A stretch of DNA of 64,000 nt, taken from assembly GCF_004364165.1 (NCBI RefSeq), contig NZ_SOAY01000013.1, forward strand, positions 1 to 64,000, written 5' to 3'. The notes under the pieces were generated by a model. It was not told the origin of the DNA, made no database searches, and was given only the letters and a program-made list of their open reading frames with translations. Positions 34,169 through 42,748 of the stretch are shown piece after piece. The position numbers were made by a program, and so were the translations under genes. Positions within the stretch are counted from its first letter, which is position 1. Each line of letters starts with the position of its first letter. This DNA comes from Maribacter spongiicola (GTDB lineage Bacteria; Bacteroidota; Bacteroidia; Flavobacteriales; Flavobacteriaceae).

Positions 34169-36997
34169 ATGAACAAATTACTATTTTTTACATTCCTTTT
34201 CATCGCTATTATTTCTAGTGCTCAAGACACAGGAAGCATTGTTGGAACACTTACCGATAAAGAATTAAATAACGAACCATTACCATTTGCCAACGTATTA
34301 TTAAAAGGTACTACTAAAGGTACCACTTCTGATTTTGACGGTTTATATGAGATATCAGGTATTGAGCCTGGTACATATACAGTAACCTTTAGTTACTTAG
34401 GGTACGAAACAGTTGAAATACCAAATGTCGAAATTATAGCGGGCAAAGTAACCACTATAGATGTACCGTTAAGTGCATCGCAAGGGGTATCTTTAGATGA
34501 GGTAACCGTTACCACTGTTGCTCGTAAAGATTCTGAGACAGCATTATTGTTAGATCAGAAAAGAGCTATTGAAATAAAAGAAAGCATAGGTGCTGTAGAG
34601 CTTGCAAAAATTGGTGTTTCTGATGCTGCTACAGCAACCACAAAAATATCAGGTGTTTCTAGCAGTGAAGCTTCTGGAGATGTTTTTGTAAGAGGATTAG
34701 GAGATAGATATTTATCATCTACACTAAACGGTCTACCTGTACCTTCTGATGATATTGATAAAAAGAACATTAATCTTTCTTTGTTCCCTACACGTGTTCT
34801 ACAAAATGTTAGTATCAGTAAAACTTACGGTGTAGAAGGATCCGCTGATCAAGCTTCTGGTAATGTTAACATTACCTCTAGAGAATTATCAGGTTCTAGA
34901 GAACTTGCCATTGGAGTTTCTGGCGGTGTAAATTCTAATGTAGCCAAAAGCGGAGTATATGATAACTTTAGAATATCACAGAATTCTAAGAATACTACAT
35001 TTGGGTTCTACGATCAAAGTCTTTCTACGCAACAATTAATCACCAACCAAGGTTGGAATACTTTAAGACAAGAAAACCCGATGGACTATTCTATGTCTAT
35101 TGCTGCAGGTAAGAAAATTGCCGATAAACTTGCTGTTTTCTTCACTGCATCGCATTCAAGATCTTTTGAACATAGAGAAGGTATATTTAGACAATACCGT
35201 TCTAACTTCATCGATGACACCATTACCGATGCAACAACATATCAAAAGAAAATAGTTAACACGGCCTTATTAGATATTACATACTTAGCGAACTCTAAAC
35301 ATAAAATAAAATCTAGCACTTTTTTCGTAAACAAACTAGATGAAAATGTGTTTGAAGGTGGACGTAATGGCGAGGCTACTATCTTCGAAGAAACTAGCCC
35401 AAGCGAAGGTCTTTTCCAATTCATTAGAGATCAAAATACGAAACAAACTAGACTATTAGTTACTCAGTTAATCGGTAGACACCAAATTGGGGAGAAAAAC
35501 ACTTTACAATGGGCAGCTGGCTACAACCTATTAAATGCCAATGAACCAAATAGAATTAGAAACGAAGTAAACTTTGACCCAGATGGTACTCTTATACAAC
35601 TTGGTAGAAATGGTGGTTTTCAACAACGTAAATCTAGCCAAGAAATAGATGACACTGAATTCAGTGCCTATTTAAAAGACGAGCTAAAAATTATTGATGA
35701 AGAGACAAAAAACTTCAAATTAAACTTTGGTGTTTCTTACAGAAATAAAGAGCGTGATTTTAGTTCTGAATTTGTTGGTGTAGAAGAGGTAAATACCAAC
35801 GCTGTAAACCCAACATCTATTGATGATCTTGGCGCAATTTTTCGCCAATCTTATTTTGACGCCGGACTTTTAGAAATTAATCTTTTAGGTTCAAATGCAA
35901 ATGGAGAAAGAAAAGATATTTATCTAGGTACGCTAGATTCTAAAGCAGCATTCTTTTCTTTTAATGTTGGACTTGAAAAATGGAACTTTGATGCAGGTTT
36001 AAGATTTCAAAGAGATGAAATCGAAGTTGCATACGACATAGGTAACCTTTCACCTAGAACAGGAGAAAGCAATCAAGATTACAGTAACTTTTACCCAAGT
36101 CTAAACATTAAATACACCATCAATGAATTACATGCATTACGTTTAGCAGTTAGCCGTACGATTACATTACCAGAATTTAAGGAAATTGCACCTTTCAGTT
36201 ATGTATCACCAACAGGACAAATAAGTCGTGGTAATCCAGATTTGATCGCATCAAAAGATATTAATATGGACTTAAAGTGGGAGTATTTCCCGTCTGCCGG
36301 TCAATTGGTTTCTGTTGCAGCATTCTACAAAGATATATCTGACCCGATCAACAGAGTTAGAGAAAGAGGATCTGCGGGTATATTCTCTTACTTCAATTCA
36401 GGAGAAAAAGCAGAAATTTTCGGTCTTGAAGCAGAAACTAAAATAGATTTAGTTACCCCTGCATATAATGACGACAATGGTTCAGAATCTGGTTACAATC
36501 TAAATATGGTTTTAAATGTAACCCGCATGTGGCATCAACAAGATCTTAAAGAAATTTTTAATGAAAACGGCAATTTGCTAAGAAGCTTTCAATATAAAGG
36601 AATTACCGAAACAGATCTACAAGGAGCATCAGATTGGATTTTTAATACTAGTTTAAATTATGATACTGCTGGTGACAACCCTTTTGCTGCTTCAATAAAT
36701 GCCAATTATGCATCTAACAAAATCTACTCTTTAGGTGTACCAACAGACCAAACAAATAGAGATATTTTTTATGACGACGCTATCATTGAAAATGGTTTTG
36801 TTGTTTTAAATGCTCAAATAAGTAAAGAATTTGGCGAGCACATTAAAGTAAGCCTTACAGGAAAGAATTTATTAAATCCTGAAATAAAACAAACTCAGTT
36901 AATAAGAAACCCCGTAACAGAAATAGAAACTGAACAAACCGTAAGCTCATATTCTACAGGTATGGGAATAAGCTTAGGGCTTAATTACAAATTTTAA
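34169..36997 (+). CDS. TonB-dependent outer membrane receptor
   Basis: This 942-residue receptor has a signal peptide (LLFFTFLFIAIISSAQ). A carboxypeptidase-regulatory-like beta domain (about residues 22-110, SIVGTLTDKELNNEPLPFANVLLKG) is followed by a plug domain (about 120-250). Its RGLGDRYLSSTLNGLPVP and GVEGSADQASGNVNI are typical. A large beta barrel ends in LGLNYKF with the C-terminal Phe. It takes up a ligand at the outer membrane with TonB energy. It is divergent from the PhoB/PhoR-like pair and followed after 45-55 bases by a surface-type lipoprotein. Receptor and lipoprotein probably act together, perhaps in scavenging phosphorylated compounds; this is inference from position. No SusD homologue is present. 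Confidence 0.94.
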   Translation: MNKLLFFTFLFIAIISSAQDTGSIVGTLTDKELNNEPLPFANVLLKGTTKGTTSDFDGLYEISGIEPGTYTVTFSYLGYETVEIPNVEIIAGKVTTIDVPLSASQGVSLDEVTVTTVARKDSETALLLDQKRAIEIKESIGAVELAKIGVSDAATATTKISGVSSSEASGDVFVRGLGDRYLSSTLNGLPVPSDDIDKKNINLSLFPTRVLQNVSISKTYGVEGSADQASGNVNITSRELSGSRELAIGVSGGVNSNVAKSGVYDNFRISQNSKNTTFGFYDQSLSTQQLITNQGWNTLRQENPMDYSMSIAAGKKIADKLAVFFTASHSRSFEHREGIFRQYRSNFIDDTITDATTYQKKIVNTALLDITYLANSKHKIKSSTFFVNKLDENVFEGGRNGEATIFEETSPSEGLFQFIRDQNTKQTRLLVTQLIGRHQIGEKNTLQWAAGYNLLNANEPNRIRNEVNFDPDGTLIQLGRNGGFQQRKSSQEIDDTEFSAYLKDELKIIDEETKNFKLNFGVSYRNKERDFSSEFVGVEEVNTNAVNPTSIDDLGAIFRQSYFDAGLLEINLLGSNANGERKDIYLGTLDSKAAFFSFNVGLEKWNFDAGLRFQRDEIEVAYDIGNLSPRTGESNQDYSNFYPSLNIKYTINELHALRLAVSRTITLPEFKEIAPFSYVSPTGQISRGNPDLIASKDINMDLKWEYFPSAGQLVSVAAFYKDISDPINRVRERGSAGIFSYFNSGEKAEIFGLEAETKIDLVTPAYNDDNGSESGYNLNMVLNVTRMWHQQDLKEIFNENGNLLRSFQYKGITETDLQGASDWIFNTSLNYDTAGDNPFAASINANYASNKIYSLGVPTDQTNRDIFYDDAIIENGFVVLNAQISKEFGEHIKVSLTGKNLLNPEIKQTQLIRNPVTEIETEQTVSSYSTGMGISLGLNYKF

Positions 36998-37051
36998 TAA
37001 GAACACTCAATAATCACTAATCTTTAATTTTAATCTTTTAAAATGTTTATT

Positions 37052-39106
37052 ATGAAATTGAAAACAAGAAATTTTGTAAAAATTTTCGCTTTAGCAGCTG
37101 CTATTACCTTTGCCAGCTGTAGTAGCGATGATAATGATCCAGATAACGGACCAGATGCCGTTACACCAACATGTACCGATGGTATAAAAAACGGTGATGA
37201 AACAGGAGTTGATTGCGGTGGTTCTTGTACTGCATGTGAAGCAACAAACCCAGAAGAAAGTACTACTTTAACAGGACAATTATCAGAAGAAAGAACACTT
37301 GATGCCTCTAAAACTTATACACTAGAAAAAAACTACAGTATTGAAGCTGGTGGTAAATTAATTATCCCTGCAGGTACTGTTATTAATGCAACAGTTGAGT
37401 CTGGTGATGAAACCGAAACCTATATCGTTGTTCAAAGAGGCGGGGAAATAGACATTCAAGGTACTGCTGCCGCACCAGTAATTATGCAATCTACAGGTGG
37501 TCAAGCTGGTCAATGGGGTGGTTTGGTATTATTAGGCGACGCCACTACTACTGAAGGCGTTGATGCTACTGCAGAAGTTGGCAACTTCAAGTACGGTGGA
37601 TCTAACGATGCTGATAATTCTGGTTCTATAAGCTACTTGATAATAAAGCATGCCGGTGCTCAAATTAATGCTGAATCTCAGTACAACGGACTTACACTTT
37701 ACGCTGTAGGTTCTGAAACTAGTATTGATAATGTTGCTATGATCGACGGTGATGACGACGGTGTAGAGTTTTTTGGAGGAACTGTTTCCGCGTCTAACTT
37801 ATACTTTGAAAATAACCAAGATGATTCTATCGATTGGACAGAAGGTTGGAACGGTACCGTTACCAATGCTTATGTTCTTCATACAAAAGAAGGTTTCTCA
37901 ACTGCAGTTGAAGCAGATAAAGCAAACGGAAACCCTAGCTTAATAAACTTTACTGCAGTATCAACTGTAGGCGGTACAGCTTTACAATTTAAAGCTACTT
38001 CTGGCGCTACTATTACAGGTCTTTCTTTAAGCGGTTACGAAACTTCTATAGACATGAAAGACGACGGTCCTTTGGCTAATGTTATCATTGAAGGCGAAGC
38101 TGGTAATCCAGATAATAGCTACAATGCAAATGCAACTGTAGACGTTGCAATTTTTGATTGGGTAAATACCGATGCAGCCGTTGGTAGCAGCATATTAACC
38201 GGTAATTTAACTAGCGACCTTACATTAGACGCTAACATCAATTACTTACTGTCAAAAAATTATAGTATTGAAGAAGGTGCTACTCTTACTATCCCTGCAG
38301 GAACAACTATTAGTGCTCAGGTTGAATCAGGTGATGAAACTGAAACTTATATCGTTGTTCAAAGAGGGGGTACTATCTTAATTGAAGGTACTGAAGCTAA
38401 CCCTGTTGTAATGACATCTACCAACAACAACCCTGGCGATTGGGGTGGCTTAGTTGTCTTAGGAGATGCAACTACTACCGAAGGTATAGACGCTACTGCT
38501 GAAGTAGGCGATTTCAAATATGGAGGAACAAATGATACCGATAACTCTGGTTCTATTAGCTACTTGATCATTAAAAATGCAGGTGCTCAAATCAATGCCG
38601 AGTCACAGTACAATGGTCTTACTCTTTATGCTGTAGGTTCTGAAACAACTATTGACAACGTTGCAATGATCGACGGTGAAGACGATGGTGTTGAGTTCTT
38701 TGGTGGTACAGTTTCTGCTTCAAACTTATACTTTGAAAACAACCAAGATGATTCTATTGACTGGACAGAAGGTTGGAACGGTACAGTAACAACTGCATAT
38801 GTACTACATAATGTCGAAGGTTTTTCAACTGCTGTTGAAGCTGATAAAGCAAATGGTAATCCTAAGTTAATTGACTTTACTGCTGTATCTACTGTTGGTG
38901 GTACTGCTTTACAATTCAAAGCGACTTCTGGTGCTACTTTAACTAACGTAAGCCTTTCTGGTTATGATACTAATGTAGACATGAAGGACAATGGTCCTTT
39001 AGAAAATGTAATTGTTGACGGAACTGCTCTTACTACAACTGAAGATGATGTTTTTAACGGAACTGCAGTTGATGTTGCAATTTTTGCTTGGGCAACTGGA
39101 AACTAA
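37052..39106 (+). CDS. Surface lipoprotein with two tandem 309-residue repeats
   Basis: This lipoprotein of about 684 residues starts MKLKTRNFVK; an alternative Met lies 9 bases upstream at 37043. The lipobox is TFASC, followed by SSDDND, an acidic stretch of the kind that sends lipoproteins to the cell surface in this phylum. A Cys-rich segment DGIKNGDETGVDCGGSC follows. The rest is two near-identical copies with a period of 927 bases. Each has the blocks ESGDETETYIVVQRGG, SQYNGLTLYAVGSET, DGVEFFGGTVSASNLYFENN and GTALQFKATSGAT, which look like right-handed beta-helix rungs. It is probably co-transcribed with the TonB receptor upstream and ends at a strong terminator (39131-39158). Its function is unknown; ligand capture for the receptor is a guess. 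Confidence 0.9.
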   Translation: MKLKTRNFVKIFALAAAITFASCSSDDNDPDNGPDAVTPTCTDGIKNGDETGVDCGGSCTACEATNPEESTTLTGQLSEERTLDASKTYTLEKNYSIEAGGKLIIPAGTVINATVESGDETETYIVVQRGGEIDIQGTAAAPVIMQSTGGQAGQWGGLVLLGDATTTEGVDATAEVGNFKYGGSNDADNSGSISYLIIKHAGAQINAESQYNGLTLYAVGSETSIDNVAMIDGDDDGVEFFGGTVSASNLYFENNQDDSIDWTEGWNGTVTNAYVLHTKEGFSTAVEADKANGNPSLINFTAVSTVGGTALQFKATSGATITGLSLSGYETSIDMKDDGPLANVIIEGEAGNPDNSYNANATVDVAIFDWVNTDAAVGSSILTGNLTSDLTLDANINYLLSKNYSIEEGATLTIPAGTTISAQVESGDETETYIVVQRGGTILIEGTEANPVVMTSTNNNPGDWGGLVVLGDATTTEGIDATAEVGDFKYGGTNDTDNSGSISYLIIKNAGAQINAESQYNGLTLYAVGSETTIDNVAMIDGEDDGVEFFGGTVSASNLYFENNQDDSIDWTEGWNGTVTTAYVLHNVEGFSTAVEADKANGNPKLIDFTAVSTVGGTALQFKATSGATLTNVSLSGYDTNVDMKDNGPLENVIVDGTALTTTEDDVFNGTAVDVAIFAWATGN

Positions 39107-39130
39107 TTAAAAGTATTATATATATATTTT

Positions 39131-39158
39131 AAAAGCCCGCAAATTGCGGGCTTTTTTA
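39131..39158 (+). terminator. Rho-independent terminator after the receptor-lipoprotein unit
   Basis: AAAAGCCCGC and GCGGGCTTTT form a perfect stem around AAATT and are followed by a T run. It is 25 bases after the lipoprotein stop. Confidence 0.92.
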
Positions 39159-39317
39159 TTTAAAATAATTCTTACAATTAAAGACTACACGCTACTTAAA
39201 ACCACAATAAAATAGGTAGTTAAGGTCATAAATAGTGCATTTCATCGATTATATTGCATTTCATCGATCTTTTCACAATATCTCCTCTTACAAAAATATA
39301 AGAGACTGTTAAATTCC

Positions 39318-39325
39318 TATATTTG
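39318..39325 (+). promoter_or_regulatory. -7 box TATATTTG ahead of T9SS mini-protein 1
   Basis: This is a perfect match to TAnnTTTG 28 bases before the chosen start codon (39353). No clear -33 element is seen. It shows that the mini-protein has its own promoter after the terminator at 39131, and it supports the downstream Met over the in-frame start at 39323. Confidence 0.5.
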
Positions 39326-39352
39326 TGGCATAGCATTTGTAACCAGCTATAT

Positions 39353-39661
39353 ATGAAGAAACTTTACACCATCATCTTCTTTTTCTTTATTTCCTTCAGC
39401 TATGGGCAAAGCACTCAGAGCAATGGAGATATTGATGGTTTTAGTATGTACCCAAATCCGGTTACTACAGGTAAAGTTTATATTTCTACCAACCTTAACG
39501 CACCTAAAGAAATTTTTATCTATGATGTATTTGGTACATTGTTATTGAAGACAACTATTTTAGGCAAAGAATTGAATCTTTCAGATTTAGACACTGGTGT
39601 TTACGTATTGCGTGTTCTTGAAAAGAACAAGATGTGTACACGTAAGTTGATTGTTAAGTAA
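39353..39661 (+). CDS. T9SS sorting-domain mini-protein 1
   Basis: This 102-residue protein starts MKKLYTIIFFFFISFSYGQ, a clear signal peptide. The upstream in-frame start at 39323 overlaps the -7 box and is rejected. After about 12 residues the whole mature part is a type A T9SS C-terminal domain: GFSMYPNPVTTGKVYISTN, IFIYDVFGTLLLKT, LSDLDTGVYVLRV, and a basic C-terminus RKLIVK. Such domains normally direct a larger cargo through the type IX system and are then cut off; here there is no cargo. It stands alone between its own promoter and a paralog at 39837. Confidence 0.87.
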   Translation: MKKLYTIIFFFFISFSYGQSTQSNGDIDGFSMYPNPVTTGKVYISTNLNAPKEIFIYDVFGTLLLKTTILGKELNLSDLDTGVYVLRVLEKNKMCTRKLIVK

Positions 39662-39802
39662 CAAGGTCTCTCTTTTTCTCAGTTTTCATAAATCCGTTAT
39701 CGGTTAACTACACGTTTTTACGACGAATTACTTCGACTTTCTCATAGACCTACAAAAAATTTGGTTTCACAACATTTTCAGTGTTCAAGCTACACTTAAC
39801 CA

Positions 39803-39810
39803 TACCTTTG
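39803..39810 (+). promoter_or_regulatory. -7 box TACCTTTG ahead of T9SS mini-protein 2
   Basis: This is a perfect TAnnTTTG match 27 bases before the start at 39837, the same arrangement as for mini-protein 1 (28 bases). A convincing -33 element is not visible. Confidence 0.5.
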
Positions 39811-39836
39811 AAGTGTTGATCCCAAATCAATACCAA

Positions 39837-40160
39837 ATGAAGAAAATCTACTTTATGCTATTTATGGTAGTCTCCGTTGGCTTATACGCCCAAGACACTA
39901 TAGATATCAACAACCTACGTAACGATGAAATTGCCGGATTCAAATTATACCCCAACCCAGCAATTGCCGATGTTGTTTATGTAACAACACAGAACAACAA
40001 CCTTAAAGAAGTTAGAGTTTACGATGTTTTCGGTGAGCTAGTCTTAACCGAAAAATTGTCTGCAAAGGCAATGAACATCTCAAAGCTTTCACCGGGAGTG
40101 TATGTAGTTCAGGTAACCGAAAACGAAAAATCGATTACCCGTAAGCTTGTGGTGAAATAA
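39837..40160 (+). CDS. T9SS sorting-domain mini-protein 2
   Basis: This 107-residue paralog of the preceding gene has signal peptide MKKIYFMLFMVVSVGLYAQ. About 15 residues later comes a complete sorting domain: GFKLYPNPAIADVVYVTTQ, VRVYDVFGELVLT, ISKLSPGVYVVQV and RKLVVK. An in-frame GTG upstream (39813) would add eight unlikely residues. The two mini-proteins share the same plan and promoter distance, so they arose by duplication or by parallel trimming of larger secreted proteins. Their role is unknown. They may be surface or secreted peptides in their own right. Confidence 0.87.
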   Translation: MKKIYFMLFMVVSVGLYAQDTIDINNLRNDEIAGFKLYPNPAIADVVYVTTQNNNLKEVRVYDVFGELVLTEKLSAKAMNISKLSPGVYVVQVTENEKSITRKLVVK

Positions 40161-40208
40161 ATAATCTACATATTTTCATCTCTAAACAATTAAAATAATT
40201 TGGTTCAG

Positions 40209-40216
40209 TACCTTTG
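40209..40216 (+). promoter_or_regulatory. -7 box TACCTTTG ahead of LuxE-like gene
   Basis: This perfect TAnnTTTG lies 18 bases before the ATG at 40235. A possible TTG start at 40214 lies inside this box, which argues for the ATG. Confidence 0.5.
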
Positions 40217-40234
40217 CCGGAATTGGTACCGAAC

Positions 40235-41212
40235 ATGAAGCATAATGCTATTTTTGATATACAAACGGAAGGGGATTTTCTAACCCAGGCATTGCGCATA
40301 TTCAGGTTTCAATACGACAACAACATAGTCTACCACGATTTTTGCACCTATTTAAATGTGCAACCAGATGACGTTCAAACTTTAGAACAAATTCCTTTTT
40401 TACCTATAGAATTCTTTAAGTCTAAAGATGTTCTTAGCACGACCGATACACCAGAAATTACATTTACAAGTAGCGGCACCACAGGTAGTGAAACCAGTAA
40501 GCACTTTGTTACCAACTTAAGTCTATACGAGCAGAGTTATTTAAAGGCTTTCAACCACTTTTACGGAGATATTGAAAACTATTGTGTTCTTGCACTGTTA
40601 CCTTCTTATCTAGAACGTACAGGCTCTTCATTAATCTATATGGCAGATGATTTGATTAAAAAATCGAATCACCCAGAAAGCGGTTTCTTTTTAAATGAAT
40701 ACGAACAGCTTCACCAATTACTACTACAGCTTCAAAAAACGGACACTAAAATATTGATTATAGGTGTTTCTTTTGCCTTGCTAGAATTTACCGAGCAATA
40801 CCAGATGTCTTTACATAACACTATTGTTATGGAAACTGGCGGAATGAAAGGGCGAAGAAAAGAAATTGTACGCCAAGAATTACATGAGTTGCTATCAACA
40901 GGATTTGGTGTACAAAACATACATTCTGAATACGGAATGACAGAACTTTTGTCGCAAGCGTATTCTAAAGGAAACGGTGTTTTCGACTGCCCAGCTTGGA
41001 TGAAGATTTTAGTGCGCGATACCGAAGACCCACTTAGCTATTTAAACAATGGCAAATCTGGCGGAATTAATGTAATCGATTTGGCAAACATCAATTCATG
41101 CTCCTTTATTGCTACTCAAGATTTAGGTAAAATAAACCAAGACGGCACTTTTGAAATTATCGGAAGATTCGATAATTCTGATATTAGAGGGTGCAATTTG
41201 ATGGTGCTTTAA
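40235..41212 (+). CDS. LuxE-like acyl-protein synthetase/transferase family protein
   Basis: This protein of about 325 residues belongs to the adenylate-forming enzymes related to LuxE acyl-protein synthetase. The phosphate-binding loop is TFTSSGTTGSETSKHFV, followed by MKGRRKEIVRQELHELLS and HSEYGMTELLSQAYSKG. The glutamate and tyrosine around the adenylate site (SEYGMTE) are present. LuxE activates fatty acids, but in this phylum relatives occur without any lux genes and their substrate is unknown. The protein is shorter than full acyl-CoA ligases and ends IRGCNLMVL without the C-terminal swivel domain. It is transcribed alone; its stop overlaps the stop of the convergent lipoprotein gene by a few bases. 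Confidence 0.85.
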   Translation: MKHNAIFDIQTEGDFLTQALRIFRFQYDNNIVYHDFCTYLNVQPDDVQTLEQIPFLPIEFFKSKDVLSTTDTPEITFTSSGTTGSETSKHFVTNLSLYEQSYLKAFNHFYGDIENYCVLALLPSYLERTGSSLIYMADDLIKKSNHPESGFFLNEYEQLHQLLLQLQKTDTKILIIGVSFALLEFTEQYQMSLHNTIVMETGGMKGRRKEIVRQELHELLSTGFGVQNIHSEYGMTELLSQAYSKGNGVFDCPAWMKILVRDTEDPLSYLNNGKSGGINVIDLANINSCSFIATQDLGKINQDGTFEIIGRFDNSDIRGCNLMVL

Positions 41213-41658
41213 TTCTTACTCAGCGAATAATCTAACCCAGGTCCGTCGCACGCCATCCACAGGCTTGAAATCGTGGTTGAATTTCTGTACATTAAAAGCT
41301 CTTTATCGTCGCCCGTACAATTACCTGCTAATTCGTTACCGGTTTCAAAAGTAAGTTCTAGGTAGTGATTAAGATCATTCTCGTATTCTACGACCTCAAA
41401 ACTACCCGTAGCCTCAACAAGCTCATCACCAATAGTTCTCGATTTTACAAAAGTACCTTCTGGTGAAAAAATGTAATATTCTTGCCATTCCATTTCTTCG
41501 CCTGTAGTTTCTGAATTTTGAAAACTGCCAGACATTTGAGTTAACTCCCATTTTTGCTCTGAGAATACAAATTGTGTTGACTCTAAACCGAAATCATCGT
41601 CATTAGCACAAGAGGCAAGAAAAACTAGAAACAAGAACAACAAGGAATATATTTTCAT
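41209..41658 (-). CDS. Lipocalin-like lipoprotein
   Basis: This 149-residue lipoprotein has lipobox FLASC followed by ANDDDF, an acidic tract of the surface-export kind. The mature part has the pattern of small lipocalin-like beta barrels of this phylum (KWELTQMSGSFQNSET, FSPEGTFVKSRTIGDE, SFEVVEYEN, LTFETGNELAGNC). A function cannot be named. It is the last of three small lipoprotein genes in a row on the minus strand, and it converges with the LuxE-like gene with a 4-base overlap of the ends. Confidence 0.78.
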   Translation of the reverse strand: MKIYSLLFLFLVFLASCANDDDFGLESTQFVFSEQKWELTQMSGSFQNSETTGEEMEWQEYYIFSPEGTFVKSRTIGDELVEATGSFEVVEYENDLNHYLELTFETGNELAGNCTGDDKELLMYRNSTTISSLWMACDGPGLDYSLSKN

Positions 41659-41727
41659 AGAACGAAGACTTTTAACTAGTTACAAGATACCCAACTTGGC
41701 AAATAGTTGCGTTAAGGCAATATTAAA

Positions 41728-42261
41728 TTAAAGTCCTAATATTTTGGCATCTACAAAAAATGTAGAATTCACTTCTAATTCATGGTCGCTGCTCATTAAC
41801 TCATCGGTAACGGTGTTTAATCGCAAGCTGAATTCATCACTCTTTATATACTCTTTCAAATCTGCATCTGAGGTATCTAAAGTTATTTTATTACCAGCAT
41901 CTTCAGGAACTTCGTCTAAACTCGCAATTCTAATTTCTTCTAATCCATCCGCAGAGATATACACTTCTATAGAATTTAAAAAGCTGAAATCAGCACTTTC
42001 TGGCGAAATGATAACCAATTCTAATTCGGTCAACTTAATTTCTTCAATAAGGTCTTTTCGGGTATCGTTTACTTCAAAAGTAGATGCTGAATTCGTCTCC
42101 ATTTCTGGAGTAAAAACATCAAAAGGTAAATCAATACCTGCAGTAGAGGGTATAGTAACGCGCTGGCTATATTCCATATCGAATTTTGTCAACTCATCGA
42201 GCTTATCGCAAGCAGTAAATAATGTAAACAAACAGATAATAGAAACGTACTTCTTTAGCAT
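41728..42261 (-). CDS. Hypothetical lipoprotein
   Basis: This 177-residue lipoprotein starts MLKKYVSIICLFTLFTACDKLDEL, with the lipid Cys at residue 18. The mature protein is acidic and rich in Ser, Thr, Asp and Glu with beta-prone segments; I do not recognise a family with certainty. It lies between two other small lipoprotein genes with gaps of 69 and 78 bases. The open frame on the opposite strand (41744-42310) is its shadow. Confidence 0.75.
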   Translation of the reverse strand: MLKKYVSIICLFTLFTACDKLDELTKFDMEYSQRVTIPSTAGIDLPFDVFTPEMETNSASTFEVNDTRKDLIEEIKLTELELVIISPESADFSFLNSIEVYISADGLEEIRIASLDEVPEDAGNKITLDTSDADLKEYIKSDEFSLRLNTVTDELMSSDHELEVNSTFFVDAKILGL

Positions 42262-42339
42262 AACTATGGGGTTTATGCATACAAACGCTAATACATCAGA
42301 ATTATTCTAAAATATGAGACAATATGCACCTAAATAATA

Positions 42340-42723
42340 TTAACGGGTAAAAATATACGTTACCTCATCATCTGCAATATCAACGTTATCTTCAAAAGTA
42401 AGGGTAAGTAGCTCTCCTCGAATTTCGAAAAAGTATACAGATCCGTCAGAAAAATTGATTCTATTTGCTTGTCCGCCATAAGTATGTTCACCGGTATCCC
42501 TAAAGAAAACATATTCACTTTCATTGATAACGGTTACGCTATTTCTATTTGGATTAAAACTTATTTTGGTCAACGAAAAATCAATGTCAGATTCGAATCC
42601 GCAATAACAGATAACATCAGAAAGCGTCCATTCGCCTTCTAATTCAGCATCTGCAATTAATGGATCATCATCGCTACAAGAAATAAATAATAAGAACAAT
42701 ATTGCTACAAGTTTCAACTTCAT
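42340..42723 (-). CDS. Small lipocalin-like lipoprotein
   Basis: This 127-residue lipoprotein has signal MKLKLVAILFLLFISC followed by SDDDP, a good match to the acidic surface-export signal known in flavobacteria. The mature part reads like a short lipocalin-type barrel: LEGEWTLSDVICYCG, KISFNPNRNSVTVI, SVYFFEIRGELLTLTF. Two closely spaced Cys (CYC) are unusual for this group. It lies 25 bases downstream of tyrS and might be read from the same transcript. Confidence 0.75.
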   Translation of the reverse strand: MKLKLVAILFLLFISCSDDDPLIADAELEGEWTLSDVICYCGFESDIDFSLTKISFNPNRNSVTVINESEYVFFRDTGEHTYGGQANRINFSDGSVYFFEIRGELLTLTFEDNVDIADDEVTYIFTR

Positions 42724-42748
42724 AAAATACAGTCTAAAAAAAATTTAT

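Noticed and set aside
41744-42310. 188-residue plus-strand frame
   Set aside because: It is the mirror of the minus-strand lipoprotein at 41728-42261, which has a proper lipobox and start.
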